NCBI RefSeq assembly: GCF_030813595.1
Contig: NZ_JAUSUH010000001.1
Location: forward strand, 496,001-560,000
DNA: 64,000 nucleotides
Direction: 5' to 3'
DNA from: Ancylobacter vacuolatus
Lineage (GTDB): Bacteria; Pseudomonadota; Alphaproteobacteria; Rhizobiales; Xanthobacteraceae
Under the pieces are notes generated by a model. That model made no database searches. It saw only the letters and a list, made by a program, of their open reading frames with translations, and was not told the DNA's origin. Positions 16,734 to 25,867 of the stretch are shown here, one piece after another; the stretch's first letter is position 1; each line of letters begins with the position of its first letter. Both the position numbers and the translations under genes were made by a program.

Positions 16734-18278
16734 TCACTCCGCCGGCGTGCGGGCGCCGATGGCAAGTTTGGGCCGGCGGGATGCGCGCACCGGTCCCTTC
16801 GCTTCCGGCCCGGCGATGGCGGCATGGGGCAGGCTGATGGTAGCGCGCAGCCCCTGCCCGGTATTGGCCAGCGTGATGTCGCCGCCGTGATGGCGCACCA
16901 TGTTGCGCGAGATCGACAGGCCGAGGCCGATCCCGCCGGTTTCGCGGTTGCGCGAATGCTCCATGCGGAAGAACGGCTCGAACACCTTCTCGGCGATGTC
17001 GGCGGGAATGCCCGGCCCGTCATCCTCGATCACGATCTCGATCGCCTGCGGCGTGGTCCGCAAGGTGACGCGGGCGCGCTCGCCATAGCGCACCGCGTTC
17101 TCGACGAGATTGCGCACCGCCCGCTTCAGCGCGTCCGGCCGGCAGCGATAGCTGATCTTCGGTCCCTCGACACAGGTGATCTCATAGCCCAGTTCGATCA
17201 GGTCGTCGCACAGGCTGCCCACCAGCGCGGTGAGGTCGACATTGCGCGTGACCTCCTCGGTCGCCTGCTCGCGCGAGAAGGCCAGCGTCGCCTCGGTCAT
17301 GGCGCGGAGCTCGTCCAGCGTGTCGAGCATCTTCTCGCGGGTCTCGTCATCGGAAACGAATTCCGCTCGCAGCCGTAGCGAGGTGATCGGCGTGCGCAGA
17401 TCATGCCCGATCGCCGCCAGCATGCGGGTGCGGTCCTCGACGAAACGCTGCAGCCGCGATTGCATGAGGTTGAACGCCACCGCGGTGTGGCGCAGATCGT
17501 CCGGGCCCTTTTCCTGCAGCGGCGCCACGCTCTCGCCCCGGCCCAGCGCTTCCGCCGCCGCCGCCAGCCGCCGCATCGGCTTGGTCATGGTGCGAGCGAT
17601 GAAAGCGGCGCACAGCGAGAGGACGAGCGCCGTTACCGCCAGCGAGATCAGCGAGCGGGCGGTCCACATGCTGTTCGCCATCTTCTTGGAGAAGGCGCTG
17701 TTGAGCCAGGAGCCGTCCTTCAGCTGCACGGCGAGGCCCATGCCGGTGGCATCGCCCCAATACATGAACTTGGCCGCCCGCGAGAGCGGCCAGGCATGCG
17801 CCGGCAGGTCGAGCCAGGTCGAATAGGGCGCGCCACTGGCAGGGGCGGGCGAGGCGACGGTGATGTTCACCGGCTGCGGCGCCAGCGACGGGGCCGCCGT
17901 CCTCTCCACCGCCGGTTCCGGCACCCCCTGTTCGGCGCCGGCCAGATTGGCCAGCGTCGGCAGCGGTTCGGCGAGCTTGTCCTTGGCTTCCAGCCGCCAG
18001 CTCTCGACATCGCCGGGGAAGGTCGGCGTCACCCAGAAGCGGGTATAGCTGGTGCCGCTGGCCTGGAGAATATCGTGCTGCACGGCGGGCGGGGTGGTTT
18101 CCAGCACCTGCGCCACCGAGGCGCTGCGGCTGAGGAATTCGGCCTTGGCGGCGCGCAGCAGCACGCCGCCCATCTCATCGGTGAACAGAAGGAAGCTGAT
18201 GCCCTGGGAGACCGCGAGCGCCAGCAGCATCACGGCGACGAAGCGGGCGGTCAGGCTGCGGTTCCACATGCCCGTCAT
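16734..18278 (-). CDS. EnvZ-type membrane sensor histidine kinase
   Basis: A 514-residue kinase. There is an N-terminal membrane helix, a periplasmic domain of about 130-150 residues rich in Pro/Ala, and a second membrane helix near residue 180. A HAMP domain (MTKPMRRLAAAAEALGRGE), a HisKA domain (His in GHDLRTPITSLRLR) and a HATPase_c domain (NLVENAVRYG, DDGPGIP, GIGLGLSI) follow. The start at 18278 overlaps the stop of the response regulator gene (ATGA); ATG 18269 is possible. It is convergent with the sox operon. Its partner's probable binding repeats also precede that operon. Confidence 0.9.
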   Translation of the reverse strand: MTGMWNRSLTARFVAVMLLALAVSQGISFLLFTDEMGGVLLRAAKAEFLSRSASVAQVLETTPPAVQHDILQASGTSYTRFWVTPTFPGDVESWRLEAKDKLAEPLPTLANLAGAEQGVPEPAVERTAAPSLAPQPVNITVASPAPASGAPYSTWLDLPAHAWPLSRAAKFMYWGDATGMGLAVQLKDGSWLNSAFSKKMANSMWTARSLISLAVTALVLSLCAAFIARTMTKPMRRLAAAAEALGRGESVAPLQEKGPDDLRHTAVAFNLMQSRLQRFVEDRTRMLAAIGHDLRTPITSLRLRAEFVSDDETREKMLDTLDELRAMTEATLAFSREQATEEVTRNVDLTALVGSLCDDLIELGYEITCVEGPKISYRCRPDALKRAVRNLVENAVRYGERARVTLRTTPQAIEIVIEDDGPGIPADIAEKVFEPFFRMEHSRNRETGGIGLGLSISRNMVRHHGGDITLANTGQGLRATISLPHAAIAGPEAKGPVRASRRPKLAIGARTPAE

Positions 18279-18994
18279 TGGCCTTCCACCTCGGCCGAGA
18301 AGCTGTAGCCGCCGCCCCAATGCGTCTTGATCAGTGCCGGCGATTTCGGGTCGGTCTCGATCTTTTTGCGCAGCCGGCTCACCTGGTTGTCGATCGCCCG
18401 GTCAAACGGCTCCGCGCTGCGCCCCACGGTGAGGTCGAGCAGCTGGTCGCGGCTCAGCACCAGGCCGGCATGGTCGAGAAAAACGCTCAGCAGCCGGAAT
18501 TCGGCCGTGCTCAGCGGCACGGTCAGCCCGTCCTGGTCGATCAGCTCGCGCCGCCCGACATTGAGCGCCCAGCGGTCGAAGCGCAGCTCCTTCGCCTTCA
18601 GCTGGCCGCGCTGCGGCGGCAGGCTCTGCACCCGGCGCAGCACCGCCTTGATGCGGGCGAGCAGTTCGCGCGGGTTGAACGGCTTGGAGAGATAGTCGTC
18701 GGCGCCCAACTCCAGCCCGACAATGCGGTCGGTCTCCTCCGCCATCGCGGTGAGCATGATGACCGGCAGGCTGGTGGATTCCCTGAGATAGCGGCAGAGC
18801 GAGAGCCCATCCTCGCCCGGCATCATCACGTCAAGCACCACGAGATCGAAGGCGTTGCGCTCCATCAGCCGGCGGAACGCGCTCGCGTTCTCGGCCAGCG
18901 AGGTGCGGTAGCCGTGACGGTGCAGATACTTGCCGACCAGATCGCGAATGTCGCGATGGTCGTCGACGATGGCGATGTGCGGTACGGCGTCCAT
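18275..18994 (-). CDS. OmpR-family response regulator
   Basis: A 239-residue regulator with a receiver (IVDDHRDIRDL, Asp in LVVLDVMMPGEDG, Lys in LSKPFNPREL) and a C-terminal winged helix (LSTAEFRLL, RAIDNQVSRLRKKI, HWGGGYSF). It forms a two-gene operon with the following sensor kinase. The region upstream contains three ten-base CGACA-type repeats that recur before the molybdenum hydroxylase/fcc/sox operon. This makes it the best candidate regulator of sulfur oxidation in this window. Confidence 0.92.
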   Translation of the reverse strand: MDAVPHIAIVDDHRDIRDLVGKYLHRHGYRTSLAENASAFRRLMERNAFDLVVLDVMMPGEDGLSLCRYLRESTSLPVIMLTAMAEETDRIVGLELGADDYLSKPFNPRELLARIKAVLRRVQSLPPQRGQLKAKELRFDRWALNVGRRELIDQDGLTVPLSTAEFRLLSVFLDHAGLVLSRDQLLDLTVGRSAEPFDRAIDNQVSRLRKKIETDPKSPALIKTHWGGGYSFSAEVEGQ

Positions 18995-19070
18995 GCGAAA
19001 ACTCCACGCCTTTTACATACTGCCATCGTCCTTTGCCCGCTGGGAAAAATTGTAACAAAGCGTATAGCGC

Positions 19071-19128
19071 CGACAGGCTGCGACAGGCGGAGACAATTGG
19101 CAGCCTTTTCGCAAGAAGTTTTGCGACA
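19071..19128. promoter_or_regulatory. Triple ten-base CGACA repeats upstream of the OmpR-type regulator
   Basis: CGACAGGCTG (19071), CGACAGGCGG (19081) and AGACAATTGG (19091) follow each other exactly; another CGACA lies at 19124. The last two repeats match the site before the sox operon at 15 of 20 positions. The site lies between the regulator (minus strand) and a small exported protein (plus strand), so it may serve both. Confidence 0.6.
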
Positions 19129-19275
19129 TCTCTTCCCTATGTTGGCTTCATCGAACGACGGCAAGCCGATGCCGCGTCGGACGCCCGAGTAAACGCAATT
19201 ACTCGTTTCAACTATACGCAGTCTCCTGCGCGCCGAGATGTCGGAACAGGAGACAACCCAACTGGAGAGACCACT

Positions 19276-19551
19276 ATGACGAAGTTTAACTGGAAGATGA
19301 CCCTCACCGCCACCGTCCTTTCCCTTTCCGCTGCCGGCCTCGTCAACTCGGCGTCCGCCGATGGCCGCGACCCGGTGGAAAAGGCCGGCTATGAGGCCAC
19401 CGTCCGCAGCGCCAGCGAGGCGCGGGCCAATGGCGGTGCCGGCGCGCCTGTGATCGAAGGCCGCAACACCTATGTCCAGCAGCCGGCGACGCAGAATGTC
19501 GAGCCCTACATCCAGCGCCAGATCGAGCAGAATGCGCGCTCCACCCGCTGA
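19276..19551 (+). CDS. Small exported protein of unknown function
   Basis: A 91-residue precursor with a Sec signal peptide ending near NSASA. The mature part of about 62 residues is polar and glutamine-rich at the end (NTYVQQPATQNVEPYIQRQ). No family could be named. It is transcribed divergently from the OmpR-type regulator, with that regulator's probable operator in the shared 281-base gap. It is therefore likely a target gene. A ribosome site (GGAGAG) precedes the start. Confidence 0.75.
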   Translation: MTKFNWKMTLTATVLSLSAAGLVNSASADGRDPVEKAGYEATVRSASEARANGGAGAPVIEGRNTYVQQPATQNVEPYIQRQIEQNARSTR

Positions 19552-19573
19552 GGGTTTCGCCGACGGTAAAAGC

Positions 19574-19603
19574 AAGGGCGCGGTCCGCAAGGTCCGCGCC
19601 CTT
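19574..19603 (+). terminator. Hairpin after the small exported protein gene
   Basis: Ten-base stem AAGGGCGCGG/CCGCGCCCTT with a ten-base loop, 22 bases after the stop. No T run follows. Confidence 0.5.
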
Positions 19604-19693
19604 CGCGTGTGCGGCAACGCCATCCCCTTGCCGGCGAGTCCGCAGCCCCTACATCACCCGCGCCGGCCGCAAATGGCCGCATGGGGAATGAGT

Positions 19694-20011
19694 ATGTCGC
19701 CGCGTTACGTCCGCCTTGATCCGGAAACCGTCCGCCTTCTCGACCGATGCATCGCCCAGGCGCAAGACGCCGCCGCACGGCTCAATCGCGACGGGGTCGA
19801 CGAGGTGATGCGGATGCGGCTGGCCTCCGCCCTGATGGAAGCCATCAGCCTTGGCGAGAGCGACGAGGGAAGGCTGGTCGCCTTCGCCCTGCAGGTGCTG
19901 CCGGCCTATCGCGAGCGGCTGGCCAAACCCGATCGGACGCGCGATGCGACGCCGGTTCCGGAGGCGGCCGGCGATGCGAGGGGCCGGGAGGCTGTCGCAC
20001 CCGGTCGGTGA
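19694..20011 (+). CDS. Hypothetical protein (105 aa)
   Basis: A soluble, mainly helical protein of 105 residues (SPRYVRLDPETVRLLDRCIA at the start). Its charged, disordered C-terminal tail starts after about residue 78. No family could be named. The start at 19694 has GGGGAATGAG upstream; in-frame ATGs at 19673 and 19688 are alternatives. It precedes the amidase gene by 91 bases on the same strand, without proof of co-transcription. Confidence 0.55.
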   Translation: MSPRYVRLDPETVRLLDRCIAQAQDAAARLNRDGVDEVMRMRLASALMEAISLGESDEGRLVAFALQVLPAYRERLAKPDRTRDATPVPEAAGDARGREAVAPGR

Positions 20012-20102
20012 GTGGGAGAGGCTGCGCAACCACACCGCCCTTGCGCCCGATGCGGCCGGGAGGCGATACATCCCTTCCCCTTCTGGTCGCGGACATCGCC
20101 TC

Positions 20103-21569
20103 ATGGATATCGCCGAGCTTTACGATCTGAGCGACGCCGTCGCCCTTGCCGAGCATGTGGCCAAGCGCGACGTCACCCCCGGCGAGTTGCTGGACGAGGC
20201 GCTGCGGCGCGTCGCCGCGCTCAACCCGCAGCTCAACGCGGTGACGCTGCTGCAGGAGAAGGTGGCGCGGCGGCTGATCGAGGAGGGCCTGCCCGAGGGA
20301 CCGCTGCGGGGCGTGCCGTTCCTGCTCAAGGACCTTGGTGCCGAGGCGATCGACTTTCCCAGCAATAACGGCTCGCGCCTGTTCGCCGACACCCATTATG
20401 CCAAGGATTCGGCGATCTATGCCCGGCTCCGAGCGGCCGGCCTCGTCACCTTCGGCCGCACCACCTCACCCGAGGGCGGCGTCGGCCCCACCACTGAATC
20501 GGCGGTCTATGGCGGGCCGACTCGCAACCCGTGGAATCTCGACCACACGCCCGGCGGCTCGTCGGGTGGCGCCGCTGCCGCCGTCGCGGCCGGCATCCTT
20601 CCCGCCGCGCATGGCTCGGATGGCGGCGGCTCGGTGCGGATTCCCGCCTCGTCCTGCGGCCTGTTCGGCTTCAAGGCCACCCGCGCCCGCACCCCGGACG
20701 GGCCCTATGTCGGCGAAGGCTGGGCCGGCATGGCGATTGACGGCTTTCTGACGCGCTCGGTGCGCGACACAGCAGTGCTGCTCGACGCGACGCAGGGGCC
20801 CGACCTCGGCGCGCCCTATGTCGCGCCGCCGCTGGAGGCCTCGTTCGGCGCGGCGCTGGCGCGGCGCGACGGGCCGTTCACCATCGCCTTCACCACCACC
20901 ACCCTCACCGGCGAGGCGATCGCGCCGGAATGCCGGGCGGCGGTGGAATCAGCGGCGAAGCTGCTCGAAAGCCTCGGCCACCGGCTGGTGGAGGCGCGAC
21001 CGGAGGCCGACACCGCGGGCATGATGGCGGCCTGGACCAAGATTGTCGGCTGCGGCACCGCCCTGACGGTGGAGAGCGCGGTGCGTCGGCGCGGCCGGCC
21101 GCTGGGCGAGGACGAGATCGAGAGCGTTGCCCGCTCGGCGATGGACTATGCGCGCGGCATCAGCGGCGCCGACTATCTCGAAGCCGTCAACAAGGTGCAC
21201 GCCTATGGGCGGGAAATGGCGGCGTTCTTCCAGCGCGCCGATTTTTTCCTGACCGCCACGCTGGCCGAGCCGCCGGCCAAGCTCGGGCGCTTCGACCATG
21301 TCGGCCGGAATTATCTCGATTACCGGATGGGGCCGGACGGGGTGTTCGCCTATTCGCCCTTCACCGCCGCCTTCAACGCTTCCGGTCAGCCGGCCGCCTC
21401 GCTGCCGCTGCACTGGACGGCGGAAGGCCTTCCTGTCGGTATCCACCTCGCCGCCGCCTTCGGGCATGACGAGGCGCTGCTGGGGCTGTGCGCCCGCATC
21501 GAGGAAGTCGCGCCCTGGGTCGGACGCCGCCCGCCGATTGCCCGCAAACAGGTCGAGCCAAAAATATGA
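20103..21569 (+). CDS. Amidase-signature-family amidase
   Basis: A 488-residue cytoplasmic amidase. The Ser-cisSer-Lys triad is visible: Lys76 in FLLKDLG, Ser153 in GGSSGG and Ser177 in [11 protein letters not shown]. The spacing of 24 residues between the serines is typical. The overall length and C-terminal part ([23 protein letters not shown]) match GatA-like hydrolases rather than the transamidosome subunit itself, since gatB/gatC are absent. The substrate is unknown. It lies just upstream of a polyamine importer, which may indicate use of acylated amines. Confidence 0.9.
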   Translation: MDIAELYDLSDAVALAEHVAKRDVTPGELLDEALRRVAALNPQLNAVTLLQEKVARRLIEEGLPEGPLRGVPFLLKDLGAEAIDFPSNNGSRLFADTHYAKDSAIYARLRAAGLVTFGRTTSPEGGVGPTTESAVYGGPTRNPWNLDHTPGGSSGGAAAAVAAGILPAAHGSDGGGSVRIPASSCGLFGFKATRARTPDGPYVGEGWAGMAIDGFLTRSVRDTAVLLDATQGPDLGAPYVAPPLEASFGAALARRDGPFTIAFTTTTLTGEAIAPECRAAVESAAKLLESLGHRLVEARPEADTAGMMAAWTKIVGCGTALTVESAVRRRGRPLGEDEIESVARSAMDYARGISGADYLEAVNKVHAYGREMAAFFQRADFFLTATLAEPPAKLGRFDHVGRNYLDYRMGPDGVFAYSPFTAAFNASGQPAASLPLHWTAEGLPVGIHLAAAFGHDEALLGLCARIEEVAPWVGRRPPIARKQVEPKI

Positions 21570-21690
21570 TCACATTCGGCGTCACCCGGCTTGCCGGATG
21601 AAGAGGGCTCACATACGCTGCTTCACGATAGCACCGTGAACGGTGTGTTCGCCTTCCCTGGGAAGGCTCGTGTCTAGCAACGGGTGAATA

Positions 21691-22797
21691 ATGCCGGAGC
21701 CTGCCGCAGTACCGGACTCCCGCATCGCTGTCGAATGCAGGGGCATCGTCAAGCAATTTGGTGAAGGCCCCCGCGCCTTGCGCGCGTTGGACAATGTCTC
21801 CGTCGCCATTCGCGAGAATGAATTCTTCACGTTGCTGGGGCCTTCCGGCTGCGGCAAGACCACGCTGCTGCGGATGATCGCGGGATTTGAATATCCCTCT
21901 GAAGGCTCCATTCGCCTGCATGGCGAGGACATTGCCGGCCTGCCGCCCTTCAAGCGGCCGATCAACACCGTGTTCCAGAGCTACGCGCTGTTCCCCCACC
22001 TCACCGTCTGGGAGAATGTGGCGTTCGGCCTGCAGATGCTCGGCCGGCCGAAGGGCGAGATCGCCTCCCGCGTCGCCGAGATGCTGAAGCTGGTGCATAT
22101 GGAGGAGCTGGCGCAGCGCCGCACCGACGAGATTTCCGGCGGCCAGGGCCAGCGCGTCGCCCTCGCCCGGGCGCTGGCCCCGGCGCCCAAGGTGCTGCTG
22201 CTCGACGAACCGCTCTCCGCGCTCGACTACAAGCTGCGCAAGGAGATGCAGATCGAGCTCAAGCGCATGCAGAGCGAGACCGGCATCACCTTCATCTTCG
22301 TCACCCACGACCAGGAAGAAGCGCTCACGATGTCCGACCGCATCGCGGTGATGTCGAAGGGCAAGGTGCTGCAGATCGGCACGCCCTGGGACATTTATGA
22401 CAAGCCGGCCGAGCGCTTCGTCGCCGACTTCATCGGCGAGACCAATTTTCTCCCCGCCGCCATGGTCGGGATCGAGGCCGGTCTGGCGCGGGTGCGGCTG
22501 CCCTCCGGCGTTGAGATGTCCGCCACCCTCGCCGATGGCTATGTCCCCTCCAGCGAGGCGACGCTGGTGGTGCGGCCCGAGCATGCCCGCGTGGTCGCCT
22601 CCGGCGGGCAGCTCTCCGGCCTGGTGGAGAACGTCGTCTATTTCGGCACCGATACCCACATCCATGTGCGGCTGGACGAGGGCTTCACCTTCATGGTGCG
22701 GCAGCAGAATTCGCGCAGCCAGTCCTGTGGCGCCGAAGTCGGCGCGCGTGTCGGCATCGAGATCGCGCCCGATGCCGCGCAAGTGCTGCGGGACTGA
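21691..22797 (+). CDS. potA: Spermidine/putrescine-type ABC importer ATPase
   Basis: A 368-residue ATPase with Walker [10 protein letters not shown], signature ISGGQGQR, Walker [13 protein letters not shown] and a C-terminal TOBE domain (VVRPEHARV). It energises the PotBC permease. The four genes potA-potB-potC-potD are contiguous and end at a strong terminator, so they form one operon. The precise substrate (putrescine, spermidine or a related amine) is inferred from the solute-binding protein. Confidence 0.92.
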   Translation: MPEPAAVPDSRIAVECRGIVKQFGEGPRALRALDNVSVAIRENEFFTLLGPSGCGKTTLLRMIAGFEYPSEGSIRLHGEDIAGLPPFKRPINTVFQSYALFPHLTVWENVAFGLQMLGRPKGEIASRVAEMLKLVHMEELAQRRTDEISGGQGQRVALARALAPAPKVLLLDEPLSALDYKLRKEMQIELKRMQSETGITFIFVTHDQEEALTMSDRIAVMSKGKVLQIGTPWDIYDKPAERFVADFIGETNFLPAAMVGIEAGLARVRLPSGVEMSATLADGYVPSSEATLVVRPEHARVVASGGQLSGLVENVVYFGTDTHIHVRLDEGFTFMVRQQNSRSQSCGAEVGARVGIEIAPDAAQVLRD

Positions 22798-22800
22798 CTC

Positions 22801-23724
22801 ATGGCCAGTGCCGCAGAGATCGCCCGCCGGGACGAACAGGGGAAGGTCCGCTCGCGCTGGCTGCTCTCGGCTCCCGCGCTGGTCATCGTCTTCATCGCCT
22901 CCATCGGCCCGCTCTTCGTCATGCTGGCCTATTCCTTCATGGCCAAGGGCGATTATGGCGACGTGAAGCCGGGCGAGTTCTCGCTCGATGGCTGGTTCTC
23001 GGTCTTCTTCCAGCGCGACATCTTCGACGACACCCTGTCCCTCGCCGACGCGCATCTGTCGATCCTCTGGCGCTCGCTGCGGCTGTCGGTCATCACCACG
23101 GTGCTGACCTTGGCGCTGGGTTTTCCCACCGCCTATTTCATCGCCACACGGCCGCGCCACACCCGCGAGATCTGGGTGTTCCTGGTGACGATCCCGTTCT
23201 GGACCAATCTGCTCATCCGCACCTTCGCGATGCAGCAGGTGATCCGCAATGAGGGCGTGCTCAACACGCTGCTCATGTGGCTCGGGGTCATCCAGGAGCC
23301 GATCCCGATCATGTACACCGACTGGGCGATCCTGTTCGGCATGGTCTATGTCTATCTGCCGCTGATGGTGCTGCCGCTCTATGCCAGCCTGGAGAAGCTG
23401 GATTTCCGCCTGATCGAGGCGGGATACGACCTCTATGCCGGCCGGCTCGCCGTGCTGCGGCGGATCATCATCCCGCTGGTGAAACCCGGCATTGTCGCCG
23501 GCTCCATCCTCGTCTTCATCCCCTCGCTCGGCGCCTATGTCATTCCGCGCGTGCTCGGCGGCGGCAAGAACCTGATGCTCGGCAACCTGATCGAGCTGCA
23601 GTTCGGCGCCGGCCGCAACTGGCCGCTCGGCGCGGCGCTGTCGATCACGCTGATGGTGCTGGTGATGGTGGCCATGCTGTTCTATGTGCGCAACGCCGCG
23701 CGGTCGGGAGGCGGGCATGGCTAG
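22801..23724 (+). CDS. potB: Polyamine-type ABC importer permease (PotB/PotH)
   Basis: A 307-residue inner-membrane permease with six predicted helices and the coupling loop EAGYDLYAGRLAVLRRIIIPL. The N-terminal leader of about 15 residues is followed by the first helix (LVIVFIASIGPLFVMLAYS). It starts three bases after potA and overlaps potC. Confidence 0.92.
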   Translation: MASAAEIARRDEQGKVRSRWLLSAPALVIVFIASIGPLFVMLAYSFMAKGDYGDVKPGEFSLDGWFSVFFQRDIFDDTLSLADAHLSILWRSLRLSVITTVLTLALGFPTAYFIATRPRHTREIWVFLVTIPFWTNLLIRTFAMQQVIRNEGVLNTLLMWLGVIQEPIPIMYTDWAILFGMVYVYLPLMVLPLYASLEKLDFRLIEAGYDLYAGRLAVLRRIIIPLVKPGIVAGSILVFIPSLGAYVIPRVLGGGKNLMLGNLIELQFGAGRNWPLGAALSITLMVLVMVAMLFYVRNAARSGGGHG

Positions 23725-24544
23725 GGCGCGCTTCGACTTCCGCACCCGGGCGCGGTTCGACGTCCGCGCCCAACCCGGCTTCGGCACCATCGCGCTGTTC
23801 ACCTTCGCGCTGCTCTATCTGCCGATCGTCACCCTGGTGGTCTATGCCTTCAACGCCAGCGACTCGCTGTCTTCCTGGGGCGGGTTCTCGCTGCACTGGT
23901 TCGCCGCCGCGGCGCAGAACCAGTCGGTGCAGGACGCGGCGTGGCGCTCGCTCATCATCGCGGCGAGCGCGGCGACCATGGCGACCATCGCCGCCACCAT
24001 GGCGGCGCTCGCCACCACCCGGACCCCGCCCTATCCCGGCCTGTCGTTCAAATACGCCTTCATCAACCTGCCGCTGATGGTGCCGGAAATCGTCACCGCC
24101 GTGGCGCTGCTGATCGTGTTCGCGAAGGTGAAGGTGTGGACCGGCTATTCGGGCCTGGGCTACCTCATCCTGGCGCACACCGCCTTCTGCATCCCCTTTG
24201 CCTATCTGCCGATCCGCGCCCGGCTGGAGGGGATGGACCAGTCGCTGGAGCGGGCGGCGGCGGACCTTTATGCCACGCCCTGGCAGGTGTTTCGCCGGGT
24301 GACGCTGCCGCTGCTGCGGCCGGGCATCATCGCCGGCTTCATGCTGGCCTTCGTCATTTCGCTCGACGACGTGGTGATCTCCGAATTCGTCAAGTCGGGC
24401 GGGCAGGACACGCTGCCCACCTATATGCTCGGCCAGCTGCGCCGGGCGGTGACGCCCGAGATCAACGCCATCGCCGCCGCCTTCCTCGTGCTGTCGGTGG
24501 CGCTGGTGACGGTGTTCTTCTTCATCAACCGCAAAAAAGCCTGA
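23717..24544 (+). CDS. potC: Polyamine-type ABC importer permease (PotC/PotI)
   Basis: A 275-residue permease with six helices and the coupling loop ERAAADLYATPWQVFRRVTLP. The conserved SLDDVVISEF segment is characteristic of PotC/PotI proteins. The start at 23717 overlaps the potB stop by eight bases. An arginine-rich stretch precedes the first helix. Confidence 0.92.
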   Translation: MARARFDFRTRARFDVRAQPGFGTIALFTFALLYLPIVTLVVYAFNASDSLSSWGGFSLHWFAAAAQNQSVQDAAWRSLIIAASAATMATIAATMAALATTRTPPYPGLSFKYAFINLPLMVPEIVTAVALLIVFAKVKVWTGYSGLGYLILAHTAFCIPFAYLPIRARLEGMDQSLERAAADLYATPWQVFRRVTLPLLRPGIIAGFMLAFVISLDDVVISEFVKSGGQDTLPTYMLGQLRRAVTPEINAIAAAFLVLSVALVTVFFFINRKKA

Positions 24545-24568
24545 ACCAACACAGGACGGAGTGGGACC

Positions 24569-25603
24569 ATGACCTTGAAATCGACGACGCTGGCGGCGGC
24601 GCTTGCCCTTCTCGTCAGCGCGGGCGCGGCCTGCGCCGAGGGGCAGCTCAACATCTACAATTGGGGCGACTATACCAGCCCCGAGCTGATCAAGAAGTTT
24701 GAGGAGACGCACAAGGTCAAGGTGACCGTCACCGACTATGATTCCAATGACACGGCGCTGGCCAAGATCCGCGCCGGCGGCCATGGCTTCGACATCGTGG
24801 TGCCCTCGGCCAACTACATCCCGATCTGGGTCAAGGAAGGCCTGCTGCTGGAGGCCCGGCCCGACCAGATGCCGAACTTCAAGAATGTGGACGAGCGCTG
24901 GGTGAATGTGCCGTGGGATCCGGGCCGGCACTATTCGGTGCCATGGCAGTGGGGCCTCAGCGGCATCGGCATCAACAAGAAGGTCTATAGCGGCGACATC
25001 AACACCTCCGCGATCTTCCTCGATCCGCCGAAGGAACTGGTCGGCAAGATCAATGTCGAGCCGGAAATGAACGACGTGCTGTTCGCCACCATCCGCTATC
25101 TCGGCGGCGAGTGGTGCACCACCGACAAGGCGCTGCTGAAGCAGGTGCGCGACAAGCTGCTGGAAGCCAAGCCGAAATGGCTGGCGATGGACTATTCCGT
25201 CACCGAGAAGCTGCCCTCCGGCGACTATGCGGCCGTGTATTACTGGAACGGCGCCATCCTGCGCGCGCGTCTGAAGAACCCGGACGTCGCCTTCGGCTAT
25301 CCTAAGGAAGGCTATCCGCTGTTCATGGACAGCGTGACCATCCTCAAGGACGCCAAGAATGTCGAGAACGCCAAGGCGTTCATGAACTTCATCATGGAGC
25401 CGGAAAACGCGGCGATGATCTCGGCCTTCGCCAAATACGCCAACGGCATCAAGGGTTCGGAAGCGTTCTACCCCGCCGACATGAAGGGTGCGCCCGAGCT
25501 GAACGTGCCGGCGGAATTCGTGAAGGCCGGCCAGTTCCTGGAAACCTGCTCGCCTGAGGTTTCCCAGCTCTATGCCCGGATCTGGACCGACATCAACAAG
25601 TGA
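24569..25603 (+). CDS. potD: Periplasmic polyamine-binding protein (PotD/PotF family)
   Basis: A 344-residue precursor with a Sec signal peptide ending ...AGAACA. The mature start, LNIYNWGDYTSPELI, is the PotD/PotF hallmark. Other family segments are GFDIVVPSANYI and VPWQWGLSGIGIN. It captures the amine and delivers it to PotBC. The aromatic and acidic ligand-binding residues are consistent with a cationic amine, but the exact specificity cannot be read. Confidence 0.93.
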   Translation: MTLKSTTLAAALALLVSAGAACAEGQLNIYNWGDYTSPELIKKFEETHKVKVTVTDYDSNDTALAKIRAGGHGFDIVVPSANYIPIWVKEGLLLEARPDQMPNFKNVDERWVNVPWDPGRHYSVPWQWGLSGIGINKKVYSGDINTSAIFLDPPKELVGKINVEPEMNDVLFATIRYLGGEWCTTDKALLKQVRDKLLEAKPKWLAMDYSVTEKLPSGDYAAVYYWNGAILRARLKNPDVAFGYPKEGYPLFMDSVTILKDAKNVENAKAFMNFIMEPENAAMISAFAKYANGIKGSEAFYPADMKGAPELNVPAEFVKAGQFLETCSPEVSQLYARIWTDINK

Positions 25604-25627
25604 CGACAGCGGGTTGACTGCAAACAT

Positions 25628-25657
25628 GGGGAGGGCCGCTCGGCCCTCCCCTTTTTT
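25628..25657 (+). terminator. Intrinsic terminator of the pot operon
   Basis: Ten-base GC-rich stem GGGGAGGGCC/GGCCCTCCCC with a four-base loop, directly followed by six T residues, 25 bases after the potD stop. Confidence 0.92.
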
Positions 25658-25707
25658 GTGCGGCGACAGACGGAGACCGAGACCTATCCGGTGACTTTTC
25701 CACCGGC

Positions 25708-25802
25708 GTCATCCCGGAAGCACCGCAGGTCCTGTCCGGGATCGCTGGTCTATCCTGCCGGACGATCCCGGCTCGCCGCCTTGCGGCGGCGGCCGGGATG
25801 AC
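25708..25802. repeat. REP-like inverted repeat GTCATCCCGG ... CCGGGATGAC
   Basis: GTCATCCCGG (25708-25717) and its exact complement (25793-25802) frame a GC-rich palindromic stretch that also contains GCCGCC/GGCGGC arms. It lies between the convergent pot and dpp-type operons. Such GTCATCCCGG palindromes are a common dispersed repeat type in Hyphomicrobiales genomes; only one copy is in this window. The rest of this 264-base gap holds the pot terminator. Confidence 0.6.
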
Positions 25803-25867
25803 GGAGGCCCGGAGCCTCAAGACAGAATGAGCGGCCGGCATTTGGCGCCGGCCACCAATCGTCCGGC

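Noticed and set aside
21373-23802. 809-codon open frame on the minus strand
   Set aside because: It lies antisense to the amidase end and the potAB genes, has the His/Gln/Arg-rich composition of a shadow frame in GC-rich DNA, and shows no domain.
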